From NCBI GenBank assembly GCA_008828725.1, contig MEHQ01003627.1, positions 237,102 to 301,101 of the forward strand: a stretch of DNA of 64,000 nt, written 5' to 3'. The DNA comes from Saccharina japonica (Eukaryota > Sar > Phaeophyceae > Laminariales > Laminariaceae). The position numbers and the translations under genes are program-made. Of this stretch, positions 44,165 to 55,583 are shown in pieces; positions within the stretch are counted from its first letter, which is position 1; every line of letters starts with the position of its first letter. A model generated the notes under the pieces. The model did no database searches. It worked only from the letters and a program-made list of their open reading frames with translations, and was not told the origin of the DNA.

Positions 44165-44545
44165 ACCGTAGCAAGCGTTAACAATAATACTTTCAACTCG
44201 CCGAACTCCCCACCAGTGCCAGACCCCTGCTCGCCCACACCCACCAGAAGAGCCCAGTACTAGTTGGTACTCTTCCTTTCTATCTCAACCCTTCCCAGCC
44301 TCCTCTGCACTTCCAGTGCAACCAATCACTGCAACCTCCCAACATGATGACCCTATTCCCCATCCCCTATCAACCACGTCAACGATTCAGTACCTCTCCA
44401 CAAACTCCGGATTTCCTTCGTTCAGTCTTCCACGTGATGCTGCTGGGAAATAATCGGTTTTCGATAAGACCCCCCGAGATGGTGACCGAAACAATGACAA
44501 CTTCTTCGGTGTTACCAACCGCCTACGAGGGGCGAGGGACGCGTG
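44165..44545 (+). pseudogene. Degenerate Ser/Pro/Thr-rich coding sequence
   Basis: Protein-like frames follow one another with single breaks: NNNTFNSPNSPPVPDPCSPT to a TAG near 44262, then in a shifted frame PVQPITATSQHDDPIPHPLS to TAA near 44452, then continuing SVFDKTPRDGDRNNDNFFG. One frameshift and one stop suggest a pseudogene or sequence errors. It ends in a dispersed repeat at 44530. Confidence 0.3.
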
Positions 44546-45010
44546 ATACGATAGAGGTACAGGTATACCTTTTTTAGGCTGAAACGTTTTTTTTTCTGAA
44601 TGACGGGGCTCCTTAACCCTTATAGGACTGGAGTCCCGTTTTGGGGACAAATTACTTATAATTAGAGGGGATTGTCCCCAAAACGGGTCTGCAGTCCTAA
44701 AAGGGTTAACCCCCTTAAGAACTGGTCCCACGTATTTGGGGATTAAATACTTGGAATTAGTGTGGGATACGTTTTTCAGTTCTGAAAGGGTTAAACCCAA
44801 ACTCGTCGGAATTTCGTTTTTGCGTTGTAATCTGTTTTCGTTGTATAGTTTGGCCATGGGATTGTTCATCGGGTACACTATTAATAGCACTTTTGTTTCT
44901 CCCCTCCAAAATCTGTTTTCAGATGAGAGGTATAGAGCTCCTTAAGTGATCAATATCAGAAAAAAAAAACGTGGTGCACCTTTACCGTGGCATGCGTCTC
45001 TAAAGTCCCA
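44530..45010 (+). repeat. Dispersed 450-bp repeat M
   Basis: Shares GATACGATAGAGGTA, GGGGCTCCTTAA, CCATGGGATTGTTCATCGGG, TAGCACTTTTGTTT and CGTGGTGCACC with copies at 23345-23830 and 55765-56150. All three carry TTAA MITEs at the same point. Confidence 0.65.
44613..44795. mobile_element. TTAA MITE type 1 and type 2 in tandem
   Basis: TTAACCCTTATAGGACTGGA...CTAAAAGGGTTAA followed by CCCCCTTAAGAACTGGTCCC...GAAAGGGTTAA, at the same position in its host repeat as at 23440. Confidence 0.75.
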
Positions 45011-45139
45011 GAAGCCAGTAGCACGTCCAGGGTCATGTTGCACCTGGGCCGTACAACTCCTTTTGCATTGTATAGCTCGGATACCATTCTTTTGTATCAC
45101 CCCCCCTCCCCCCCCAATCACGCTGGCCACGCCGGAAAT

Positions 45140-45380
45140 TAAACGAACTCATTGAACTGTCGTCCACCCCACAAACGGTTCTTGGTAGGATGCAGCTCAC
45201 CCTTCATGCGACTCGCCCAACACCTGACACAGGCGCTTCGCGCTTGGTGCTAGCAACGTCTGCCTGGTCGGTGGAAACCCGACATGCTGCGTCCCGGCAT
45301 TGTAGGGTTGCGAGGGTCTATGGGCATACGACTACGGCTATGTAGGACATGAGTACACCCCCCCCCCCCCCACCCCCGCC
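45140..45380 (+). mobile_element. CT-A repeat, full length
   Basis: GAACTCATTGAACTGTCGTCC to GGACATGAGTACACCCC and a 13-C tail. Confidence 0.75.
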
Positions 45381-45445
45381 CAATCATGCCGTTCGGCCGT
45401 TGCTGTAATCGTCACTTTTTTTCATCCCCAAATTTTCCCTGTCAC

Positions 45446-45583
45446 GTAAGTCCCAAGAGGGGGTGATACCCAAAACACTTTGGTATGAAATATCCACCAA
45501 TCAAGAGAGCTCTCGATCGATACTCTACACCATACTGCCGGGATACATTCAGGGCCCTCCACTGGCCAGTACATTTTGTAAAC
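45446..45583 (-). CDS. Candidate Trp-rich exon
   Basis: Forty-six codons in phase 0/0 between a C-rich tract ending CCCGCGAG and donor TAC|GTGACA. It reads VYKMYWPVEGPECIPAVWC and later SLDWWIFHTKVFW. It loosely resembles Tudor/PWWP-like sequence, but that is a guess. Confidence 0.35.
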
Positions 45584-46839
45584 CTCGCGGGTGGGGTGGG
45601 GTGGGGTCGGGTCGGGTGGGGTCAGGAGGTTTTCACACTGTCACCTAAAATTACTTATCCCAGTTAGTTTTTGCCTTCTGAGGCAAATATTTTTGTCGCT
45701 GGGACCGGTTTGAGCTCATCACGTGAGTTATAACTACCGGTTATCACGTATGGACATTTCACTCCTACATTTTCTTCGCTCAGGACTACGTAGCGCAGGG
45801 AACGTTTTGGTCGGTCTGGGCGAGAAAAAAATCTTCCAACTCTTTTTTTTTTTGGGTGTGATATCGAGCTCCTCATGCCAGGAACGCAGAAAATAAGACA
45901 CTGGTCACCCCCATAAGGGCATTGCTAACGGGTCGGGTCGGATCACCCTTTTACCCGACCCGACCCGATCTGATCCGCGAGCTTTGACCCCACTCGTGAA
46001 CAGTCCTGGACATAATCGGTTTCCGACGATAATTAAAGTTATCCGCGACCACAGAGGGCCTGCTGCTGATACTATACATGCCATTAACCCGACCTTGGTC
46101 GCTCCCAAACGTCACTGATAGACGGCAAAACCCTATATAGGCAAAAAAAGAAGTAAAAATCCACCTATACAAGAGATGGACGGCAAAGCCCTCTACTGTA
46201 GACAAAAGCATGTAAAATCCGCCTATATGTATCAGAGCTCCCCCCTCCGCTCGATCGACATTCCCCATCCACATCATGCTGCCGAAAATCAGATCGGTTT
46301 CCGAGAGCAAACACAGACTAAATTAAATCCACCCACCAGCACGGAGACCCCCTCCCTCCCTCCTGCCTCCGCCCATCGCGTCATAACAAAAAAAACACCC
46401 TGAACAAAAACCCCTGCTCCTTTTTTCTCGCCCAATCCCTCCCCCCCCTTCGCCGCTGCCACCGCCGCTGCCCCCGCCTGCGCCCAAAATTCGGAAAACG
46501 AATCAGAATTAAAGAATTTTCGGAAAACAAGTCGAGAAACGTTGCAGAAAACTCGGAATATTCGGGGAAAATGATCTCGTACGCACGTACGACCCGACGT
46601 CGCACCAACCGGACCATTCACTCTGCATCGAAAAAAACAACCACAAGGATAGATCCTCCTCGTCCAACAACCTTCATTCACCCCCCCGCCCCCGCCGCCG
46701 CCGCAATGCGCCGCCCATTTGCTACATACATACACGTATATACGTACAGCAAGTAAGAGTCATTTGATGATCCTTCCCGCTGACTTTTCCCCCTGCATCG
46801 CCCTGACGACTGTGATATATATTTTTTAGTACATTCTGC

Positions 46840-47760
46840 CCCCCCCTCCCCTCCCCTGCATCCCTATTACAGATTACGACCAGGTAGCAGGTAAGCTGGT
46901 AGAGAGGGGGCGCCACCCCCCCCCCCCCCCCCCACTCCCGCCTCCTCCTAACCAGGTGTGTCGCTCACTCACTGCACTACACATCTTCCTATGTGTCAAA
47001 GCCAACAATCAGCCTCCTCCCCCGCGCCCCTCCGCCATATTTCCCCTCCCCCTCCATTCCTAGTACAGACTTCGACTATCACGAGGAAACACAGTAACCA
47101 AAACCAAATATGTTGCGTAAACATGGAGGAATACATGGTGTTTGCATCCATCTTGAGCTTCTGATTATATACTAGTATTACTATGGCCCCTTGAAATAGG
47201 TATATTAGCAGCCACACCGATAGGCAGCGCCAACCCCCTCCCCCCCCTTTTCTGCCCAGGCGTTTCATCACAAACTCACTGCACATCTTCCTACGTGCCA
47301 TAGCCAACAATCAGCCTCCTCCCCCTCTTCCCCCCTCCTTCTCCTCCTCCTCCATGTCTATTACAGACTACGACCAGGTAGAAGCAAAACCAGCATATAG
47401 AGGGCGCTACCCCCCCCCCCCCCCCTGCAAGAGCACTGCCTGCCTGGTCGGTGGAAACACGGCGTGCACCGTCCGGGCATTGTAGGGATGTGAGGGTCTA
47501 TGGTCATACTTCATATGTACGACTATCATACGGGCATGCATGGCATAAGTACACCCGCTTGGTGCAAGCAATATCTGCCTGGTTGGTGAAAACCCAACGT
47601 GCACCGTCCCGGCGTTGTAGGGATGCGAGGGTCTATGGTCATATGTAAGACTACGGCCATGCATGGCATAAGTACACCCCGCCCCCCCCCCTCTTCTAAA
47701 CCAGGTGCGTCACGTATTCACTGCACATCCTACTATGCAGCAAAGCGCCAACAAGCAGCC
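46840..47760 (+). repeat. Degenerate ~300-450-bp tandem units with exon-like TTACAG/CCAGGTA
   Basis: CTATTACAGATTACGACCAGGTA (46865), CTATTACAGACTACGACCAGGTA (47357) and TCCTAGTACAGACTTCGAC (47067) recur, as does ACTCACTGCACATCTTCCTA...GCCAACAATCAGCC. Confidence 0.55.
47425..47695 (+). mobile_element. Two CT-A repeats (copies at 50280-50545)
   Basis: Ends GGCATAAGTACACCCGC at 47545 and GGCATAAGTACACCCCGCC at 47680. Confidence 0.65.
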
Positions 47761-48478
47761 AGCCTCGGAGTGCGAGCGAACGTCAGAAGCCGTGCGAAAG
47801 TGTACTCCGCAAAGCCAACAATAATTACGGGGCCCCAAACACACGCCGCAAGCTCCAAAGCCACCAAAAGAAGCCTCTGCACTTACGGTGCCACATGAGT
47901 CATCATAACTAAGTATGGGTTTGCAAACAAGGAGGGATGTATCGTATCCCTTTTCGGTCTAACGTGGGTTCTGGTTACTCCAAAGCCCCCGGTAAAAAGC
48001 ACACACGCTAACAGCTAACATAGCATCCACGTATAAGCAAGCGCCAAAGCCGTGTACAAGCTAACACCCACTCGGCAAAGCCAACACACAATCCACGAAC
48101 CAGCCACCGTGTGCCCGCACCGTAGCCAGCAGCCCCCAGAGACCCCCCCCCCGCTAACCACCGACACGTGCCACTTGATCACGCCGTCGGCTCTGCGACA
48201 GAAAATACGTCTAACTCGCTGTTTGCGCCTAGACGGAGGCGCGGATTAGGGCTAAGCGCACACGCTGCGACAGTCTACCCCCCCCCATCTTCATTTATTC
48301 CCCTCCTCTCCCCCCCCCGCACCCCACTTCCTCCCCCCCCTTCTCCCCCTTCTCCCCCTCCACTTCTTCTCCTCCTCTCCCTTTCCTTCTCGTTTCCTCG
48401 TTTCCTCCTTTCCCTTCCCCCCTTCCCTTTCCCTCCCTCCCTTCCTCTCCCATCCTTTTCCTACCGTTTCCTTCCCCC

Positions 48479-48641
48479 CTGCCTGGTCGGTGAAAACCCG
48501 ACATGCTCCGTCCCGGCATTGTAGGGGTGCGGGGGTCTATGGTCATACGACTAGCGACACAATGCATGGAAATGAAGTGACAACCCCTTCCTCCGTCCCT
48601 CTCCCCCCCCCCCCCTCCTCCCCTTCGCCTTCTCGCCGCAG
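48479..48641 (+). mobile_element. CT-A repeat feeding the 48642 acceptor
   Basis: GCCTGGTCGGTGAAAACCCG to GGTCATACGACTA, then a poorly resolved end and a long C/T tract that finishes in CGCCGCAG. Confidence 0.65.
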
Positions 48642-48794
48642 CTGGCGCATGAAAATAACACATACATCGTTTCACCATACAGTAACGCCAGTAACGCCTT
48701 CGAAGGTGTCGTGTATTTAAGACGCCCGTGCCCCCGTCCTACGTGCAAGGAGCTGCTCCGCACCGCACCACGCACCGTAAGACCTGATGATAAG
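48642..48794 (+). CDS. Internal exon of unrecognised gene (copy 1)
   Basis: An exon of 51 codons in phase 0/0 between a long C/T tract ending TCTCGCCGCAG and a consensus donor AAG|GTAAGG. The product contains LAHENNTYIVSPYSNASNAF and later CPRPTCKELLRTAPRTVRP. The pyrimidine tract is continuous with the tail of a CT-A element ending about 40 bp upstream. Partner exons were not found. The identical exon at 51519 lies in the suspected assembly duplicate. Confidence 0.55.
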
Positions 48795-49014
48795 GTAAGG
48801 CAACACACAGTACCGGGGTTTCCGCAATGATGGGAGGGGAAAAAGGGGGAGGGGGGGGGCGTCAGGCCTAATGATCCGTTAGGTCAACAGTAGTGCCGGG
48901 TTTCCACAATTATGAGGGGAAGGGGGGGGGGGCGACCGCTCAGTTGACGGCACTATTTTCCCTTGACGGACGGGTAGTCGTCAAGGAGCTTCACACGAAA
49001 ACTAGCACACCTCC

Positions 49015-49325
49015 GACAGATCATGGTTTAGATCATGTACAGATGGATCATGTTCTAGATCATGTACAGATATATCATGATCTAGATCATCTTCAGATGT
49101 ATCAGGATCTAGATTACCTAAATATATATCATTATCTAGATCATCTAAAGATAGATCATGATCTAGATCATCTACAGATATATCATGATCTACTGTAGAT
49201 GATCTACATATATGTAATGATCTAGATCTACAGATAGATAATGATCTAGATGATCTAAAGATAGATCATTATCTAGATCATCCACAGGTATATCATGATC
49301 TACGAGATCATCTAATTCCTCACCT
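49015..49325. repeat. 27-bp GATC minisatellite (copy at 51895-52205)
   Basis: About eleven imperfect units of AGATATATCATGATCTAGAT plus CATCTAC. The period of nine codons keeps frames open on both strands; I do not call it coding. Confidence 0.8.
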
Positions 49326-49607
49326 GCCGTTGTGAGAGGTTGTGTAGGATCTGCATAGTACAGATCCAACCCAGGAAACCTCTCGTAGATCATACCTATT
49401 ATACTGATCTCCCCCGGCAACATGAGAGCTAGATCATACAGATCATACACGATCGGGAATAGATCTGCCTAGAAATATCTAGATCATCAAGTGCAGGAAT
49501 CGATGCTCTATCTGTAGATGCTCTATCTGAGGTGTGAAAACTAGAATACCCAGAGGGATGAACGTGAAGGAAGAAAAAAACACCCCGCTACCGATTTCCG
49601 AGGCCCA

Positions 49608-49796
49608 GCCACAGGGGGGGGGGGGTGTACTCATGTCGTGCACGGCCGTAGTCGTATGACCATAGACCCTCGCATCCCTACAACGCCGGGACAGAGCATG
49701 TCGGGTTTTCACCGACCAAGCAGACAATGCTAGCACCAAGCGCGAAGCGCCGTGAGGTATTGGGCGAGTCGCATGGAGGGTGAGCTGCATCCTGCT
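49608..49796 (-). mobile_element. CT-A repeat (fuller copy at 52491-52745)
   Basis: GTGTACTCATGTCGTGCACG after a G-run, then the family body; this copy is cut by the n, the second keeps the CCGCTTGTGAGGCGG hairpin. Confidence 0.7.
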
Positions 49797-49797
49797 N

Positions 49798-52675
49798 ACC
49801 AGGTGTGTCGCTCACTCACTGCACTACACATCTTCCTATGTGTCAAAGCCAACAATCAGCCTCCTCCCCCGCGCCCCTCCGCCATATTTCCCCTCCCCCT
49901 CCATTCCTAGTACAGACTTCGACTATCACGAGGAAACACAGTAACCAAAACCAAATATGTTGCGTAAACATGGAGGAATACATGGTGTTTGCATCCATCT
50001 TGAGCTTCTGATTATATACTAGTATTACTATGGCCCCTTGAAATAGGTATATTAGCAGCCACACCGATAGGCAGCGCCAACCCCCTCCCCCCCCTTTTCT
50101 GCCCAGGCGTTTCATCACAAACTCACTGCACATCTTCCTACGTGCCATAGCCAACAATCAGCCTCCTCCCCCTCTTCCCCCCTCCTTCTCCTCCTCCTCC
50201 ATGTCTATTACAGACTACGACCAGGTAGAAGCAAAACCAGCATATAGAGGGCGCTACCCCCCCCCCCCCCCCCCCCCCTGCAAGAGCACTGCCTGCCTGG
50301 TCGGTGGAAACACGGCGTGCACCGTCCGGGCATTGTAGGGATGTGAGGGTCTATGGTCATACTTCATATGTACGACTATCATACGGGCATGCATGGCATA
50401 AGTACACCCGCTTGGTGCAAGCAATATCTGCCTGGTTGGTGAAAACCCAACGTGCACCGTCCCGGCGTTGTAGGGATGCGAGGGTCTATGGTCATATGTA
50501 AGACTACGGCCATGCATGGCATAAGTACCCCCCGCCCCCCCCCCTCTTCTAAACCAGGTGCGTCACGTATTCACTGCACATCCTACTATGCAGCAAAGCG
50601 CCAACAAGCAGCCAGCCTCGGAGTGCGAGCGAACGTCAGAAGCCGTGCGAAAGTGTACTCCGCAAAGCCAACAATAATTACGGGGCCCCAAACACACGCC
50701 GCAAGCTCCAAAGCCACCAAAAGAAGCCTCTGCACTTACGGTGCCACATGAGTCATCATAACCAAGTATGGGTTTGCAAACAAGGAGGGATGTATCGTAT
50801 CCCTTTTCGGTCTAACGTGGGTTCTGGTTACTCCAAAGCCCCCGGTAAAAAGCACACACGCTAACAGCTAACATAGCATCCACGTATAAGCAAGCGCCAA
50901 AGCCGTGTACAAGCTAACACCCACTCGGCAAAGCCAACACACAATCCACGAACCAGCCACCGTGTGCCCGCACCGTAGCCAGCAGCCCCCAGAGACCCCC
51001 CCCCCGCTAACCACCGACACGTGCCACTTGATCACGCCGTCGGCTCTGCGACAGAAAATACGTCTAACTCGCTGTTTGCGCCTAGACGGAGGCGCGGATT
51101 AGGGCTAAGCGCACACGCTGCGACAGTCTACCCCCCCCCATCTTCATTTATTCCCCTCCTCTCCCCCCCCCGCACCCCACTTCCTCCCCCCCCTTCTCCC
51201 CCTTCTCCCCCTCCACTTCTTCTCCTCCTCTCCCTTTCCTTCTCGTTTCCTCGTTTCCTCCTTTCCCTTCCCCCCTTCCCTTTCCCTCCCTCCCTTCCTC
51301 TCCCATCCTTTTCCTACCGTTTCCTTCCCCCCTGCCTGGTCGGTGAAAACCCGACATGCTCCGTCCCGGCATTGTAGGGGTGCGGGGGTCTATGGTCATA
51401 CGACTACGACCACTTGGATGGTAAAGGCACGTTACACTCCCTCGCCTCCTCCGTCCTCCGCGTCTCCCTCTTTTTTTTTTTTTTCCCCCCCCTCCTCCCC
51501 TTCGCCTTCTCGCCGCAGCTGGCGCATGAAAATAACACATACATCGTTTCACCATACAGTAACGCCAGTAACGCCTTCGAAGGTGTCGTGTATTTAAGAC
51601 GCCCGTGCCCCCGTCCTACGTGCAAGGAGCTGCTCCGCACCGCACCACGCACCGTAAGACCTGATGATAAGGTAAGGCAACACACAGTACCGGGGTTTCC
51701 GCAATGATGGGAGGGGAAAAAGGGGGAGGGGGGGGGCGTCAGGCCTAATGATCCGTTAGGTCAACAGTAGTGCCGGGTTTCCACAATTATGAGGGGAAGG
51801 GGGGGGGGGGGGCGACCCATCAGTTGACGGCACTATTTTCCCTTGACGGACGGGTAGTCGTCAAGGAGCTTCACACGAAAACTAGCACACCTCCGACAGA
51901 TCATGGTTTAGATCATGTACAGATGGATCATGTTCTAGATCATGTACAGATATATCATGATCTAGATCATCTTCAGATGTATCAGGATCTAGATTACCTA
52001 AATATATATCATTATCTAGATCATCTAAAGATAGATCATGATCTAGATCATCTACAGATATATCATGATCTACTGTAGATGATCTACATATATGTAATGA
52101 TCTAGATCTACAGATAGATAATGATCTAGATGATCTAAAGATAGATCATTATCTAGATCATCCACAGGTATATCATGATCTACGAGATCATCTAATTCCT
52201 CACCTGCCGTTGTGAGAGGTTGTGTAGGATCTGCATAGTACAGATCCAACCCAGGAAACCTCTCGTAGATCATACCTATTATACTGATCTCCCCCGGCAA
52301 CATGAGAGCTAGATCATACAGATCATACACGATCGGGAATAGATCTGCCTAGAAATATCTAGATCATCAAGTGCAGGAATCGATGCTCTATCTGTAGATG
52401 CTCTATCTGAGGTGTGAAAACTAGAATACCCAGAGGGATGAACGTGAAGGAAGAAAAAAACACCCCGCTACCGATTTCCGAGGCCCAGCCACAGGGGGGG
52501 GGGGTGTACTCATGTCGTGCACGGCCGTAGTCGTATGACCATAGACCCTCGCATCCCTACAACGCCGGGACAGAGCATGTCGGGTTTTCACCGACCAAGC
52601 AGACAATGCTAGCACCAAGCGCGAAGCGCCGTGAGGTATTGGGCGAGTCGCATGGAGGGTGAGCTGCATCCTGCT
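49798..52675. repeat. Duplicated block 2, second copy
   Basis: Starts directly after the n at 49797 with ACCAGGTGTG, the sequence of 46951. Copy 1 is cut at the n inside a CT-A repeat; this copy runs on through it. Confidence 0.9.
51519..51671 (+). CDS. Internal exon of unrecognised gene (copy 2)
   Basis: Same 153-bp exon with the same GTAAGG donor as 48642-48794. The upstream tract differs (a T-run replaces part of the C-run). It probably represents the same locus assembled twice. Confidence 0.45.
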
Positions 52676-52955
52676 AAGAACCGCTTGTGAGGCGGACTTG
52701 CATGTGAGGCGGACTTGCAGCTCCAATCCACATGCAGCTCTAATAAACCAAAGCAATACCAATTTTAACGAGAACGAAACAAACGTTTTTCGTAAATTCG
52801 CCCAGAACTTCCACCTAACTGGTTTGTTTTGACCTTTTAAGGAGGGTGGCATAGTTTCTCTATTCGTCGTGCACCCACCCCTGTCTAAACAGCTAAACAG
52901 CCCTCGGCGGGTCAAGACCTGGAGGTAAGGGGTCGAGTTGCGGGATACCTGCCCT

Positions 52956-53045
52956 TTTAACCCATTCAGAACTGAAAAAAATCCCACACTAATTCCGAGT
53001 AGTAGTTTGCCCCCAAATACGTGAGACCCGTTCTTAAGGGGTTCT
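52956..53045. mobile_element. TTAA MITE type 2
   Basis: TTAACCCATTCAGAACTG...CCGTTCTTAAGGGGTT. It abuts the half hAT MITE. Confidence 0.65.
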
Positions 53046-53190
53046 GATTTATTATCTAGGATAAAATTATAGAAATAGGGGAATTGGTTGGGGCCCGCGT
53101 GTGGTTCCAGTGTTATGAGAAGGAATACTTCGAAAAACGCCGGAAACGCCACTTTAGACCAACCCCAACCCCAACCCCGCAACGTCACTA
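53046..53190. mobile_element. Half copy of the telomere-repeat MITE
   Basis: TTATTATCTAGGATAAA and GTGGTTCCAGTGTTAT match the element at 30067 in parts, and the internal array is (AACCCC)n instead of (AACCCT)n. The other end is missing. Confidence 0.6.
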
Positions 53191-53194
53191 CTCA

Positions 53195-53485
53195 ACCGGT
53201 ACTATAAAGGGACCACTACTGGCACTATAGCGGGCAACCGGCACTACTCAACCGGCACTATAGAGGGACCACTACTGGCACTATAGCGGGCAGCCGGCAC
53301 TATAGAGGGACCACTACTGGCACTATAGCGGTCAGCCGGCACTATAGAGGGACCACTACTGGCACTATAGCGGGCAGCCGGCACTATAGAGGGACCACTA
53401 CTGGCACTATAGCAGGCCACCGGCACTATAGAGGGACCACTACTGGCGCTATAGCGGGCAACCAGCACTATAGAGGGACCACTAC
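53195..53485. repeat. 42-bp CACTATAG minisatellite
   Basis: Units of GGCACTATAGAGGGACCACT plus ACTGGCACTATAGCGGGCAGCC, about six. A decayed inverted relative is at 63490-63670. Confidence 0.8.
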
Positions 53486-53579
53486 GAGGAGCCCCAGAAA
53501 TAATTAGGTGCTCGCCTACCGTACCTTTTATTGCAGCCGACACCAACACCAAACACCAAAAAACAACACAAACACCCCC

Positions 53580-53967
53580 CTTGAGCGCCCAAACGTCGGA
53601 GATGTCTCTGCTAGGCGTAGAAATGGTGCTCCGTCTCGAACGGGATGCGTGGTCAATGATAAAATTAATAAGGCAAGCAATATACGAGTACCCCCCCCTC
53701 CCCTCCCCCGGCCACACCAGAAATGACATCAATTCATTGGAGGCTGTCGTCCATATGCACGTCCGCCTCTCAGGCGGTTCTTAGCAGGATGCAGCTCACC
53801 CTCCATGCGACTCGCCTATTACCTCACGGCGCTTCGCGCTTGGTGCAAGCAAATGTCTGCCTGGTCGACAAAAACCCGACATGGTCCGTCCCGGCATTGT
53901 AGGGATGCGAGGGTCTATGGTCATAGACTACGGCCGTGCAGACAATGAGTACCCCCCCCCCCCCCCG
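53580..53967 (+). mobile_element. CT-B followed by CT-A
   Basis: CT-B end CAATATACGAGTACCCCCCC at 53690, then a full CT-A (53725-53967) ending GACAATGAGTACCCCC. Confidence 0.75.
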
Positions 53968-54040
53968 CCCCCTCCCCCACGCCGCACCTCGCCCCCCCAG
54001 CCCCCGCCGCCAAAACACGCTAGCCCCAAGCCTCTCTCAC

Positions 54041-54280
54041 CTCTTAGACCTTTCACTAAAGTTGCCGCTGTCGCAGGCTGGCCTCGGGTTGATGTGCCTC
54101 GCCGGCGCCCCCGCCGTAGCCCCCCCCAACCCCGCCACGGGGAGCCCGTCCAAAACGCCCGACCCTCCCGCGCTCAATAGCAACTCCTTGGCTGCGATGG
54201 AGGCCGGGTCGGCACCAGAGTACAAAGCGTTCGTTACGGCTGCCCGAGTGCGCGCGGCTTCCGTGGCCCCTCCGCTGGAG
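54041..54280. CDS. Candidate exon with splice signals on both strands
   Basis: Plus strand: acceptor CGCTGTCGCAG, 68 open codons (54077-54280, ...LAAMEAGSAPEYKAFVTA...) and donor GAG|GTAACG. Minus strand: acceptor GTTACCTCCAG, open frame 54274-54041 containing NALYSGADPASIAAKELLL and donor GAG|GTGAGA. The minus reading looks slightly more protein-like and continues the neighbouring minus exons in direction, but phase cannot be checked. Confidence 0.45.
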
Positions 54281-54379
54281 GTAACGAGAGCTTGCTGTTG
54301 TGCCTGCGTGTCGGGAGCCGACTGGGGTAGTCGAGGGAGTGGGTAGGACTGGAGTGGGCGGGGGTGGGCGGCGCTGGGT

Positions 54380-54690
54380 TGGGGGGGGGGAGGGGGGGGG
54401 GGGGCGTACTCATTTGTTGCTTGCCTTAGTCATTTGACCATTGACCACGCATCCCTTCCGAGACGGAGCACCGCTCCTACTCTTAATAGAGACACCTCCA
54501 ACATTTGGGCGCTCATTACGGTGTTTCCATATATTACAAATATTTTTTTCGCTAATTCTATCCCTTTACTGTTTCGCCGCCTGTGGCCACCATCTATCCA
54601 TCTCCTAAGATAGCGATCGTTTTCTCGCTACTATCTAGTGTATCAAACTTCTCCATGTCACATTCGTCTACTTTCCTAATTTCCTCTTTG
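54380..54690 (-). mobile_element. CT-B repeat, long copy
   Basis: Minus orientation, includes the extra 5' part (CTATCTAGTGTATCAAACTT) also seen at 2520-2560. Confidence 0.75.
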
Positions 54691-55119
54691 GGGGGGGGGG
54701 GGTGTCGGTGTTGGGAGCGGGGGGGGTAAGGTGGGGTTGGTTTGGTGCGGTGCGGTGCGGTTTGATTTTGGTTTGGTCCTTACCCCATACCCGTATCCCT
54801 TACCCGTAATCCTTGGCGTAAGCCTTTGGCGTACCTTTCACCGTACACCTTGCCGTAAGGTAACCTTTTATCGTGGTCCCTTACCAAATGCCGGACACAC
54901 AAAAAACAAAAAAAAATATTTTCCTATACCGAAACTTTAACCTGTAAATAAATGTACATATATGGCTGGGCACTACGGCCTAGGTGACTCAAGTCATTGG
55001 CGATTATACTACAGTCGTGGTCAAATTCCAATCAGTACACTGGATTGAAGCAGTGTACTGGAACTAATGGCGAATATACTGGCCGGATCAATCAGTAGAT
55101 TAGTACTGCCAGTACATAC

Positions 55120-55352
55120 CGTGCCAGTTGCCCACCAGCCCTGCATAAATGTCTTTTGAATTTTGGGAACGTCGTACAGGCTAAAGATGTAATTAATAAG
55201 ACACATGCCAAGCAGGGCAAAACGTGCGCTGTCAAGGGTATAGAGCCGAGCGTTCCGCACTAAACCCAGTGGTTTGGTGTGAGCCAAGGCCTGTCAAGGC
55301 CAAGTGGCTGTCTGTCGAGGGGTGACAGCGCTGTCTCCTGGCATATTTGGGT

Positions 55353-55400
<48 letters not shown>

Positions 55401-55583
55401 CGGCTCTATACCTGGTTTGGGGCTGCCACCCCTGCCCCTTCGAGAAACACGCCTTCTTTGGTTTTCTCCTTCTCCAGGTGCGCGATCTTCGCCGCCACGG
55501 CCATGGCCAGCTGCTGCTGCTGCTGCTGCTTCAGCTGCTTCATTTTCAGCAGTTCCAGCCGCTTCTGCTCTTGCGTTTCCTCC
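55120..55583 (-). CDS. Two internal exons of an unrecognised gene (Gln-rich coiled coil)
   Basis: Exon 55583-55412 (after TTTTACCTCAG) encodes EETQEQKRLELLKMKQLK, a Gln run, and AMAVAAKIAHLEKEKTKEG, a probable coiled coil; the donor is CAG|GTATAG. Exon 55290-55120 (after CCTTGACAG) is 57 codons, including LVRNARLYTLDSARFALLG, a hydrophobic stretch (MCLINYIFSLYDV) and QKTFMQGWWATGT; the donor is GTATGT. Both join in phase 0. The 121-bp intron holds a (CAGG)n microsatellite. Upstream and downstream exons are not identified, except perhaps 54041-54274. The family was not recognised. Confidence 0.5.
55354..55402. repeat. (CAGG)n microsatellite
   Basis: About twelve CAGG units within a 121-bp intron of minus-strand exons. 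Confidence 0.9.

Larger units (their letters stand above)
46951..49796. repeat. Duplicated block 2, first copy
   Basis: Near-identical to 49798-52675. Differences are poly-C lengths, a scrambled ~60-bp stretch at 48555-48610 and a few bases near 48935. Confidence 0.9.

Noticed and set aside
46576-46735. Arg/Thr-rich frame MISYARTTRRRTNRT
   Set aside because: C-rich low-complexity sequence; no borders or start context.
48893-49450. Frames of nine-residue repeats on both strands
   Set aside because: Open only because the minisatellite period is 27 bp.
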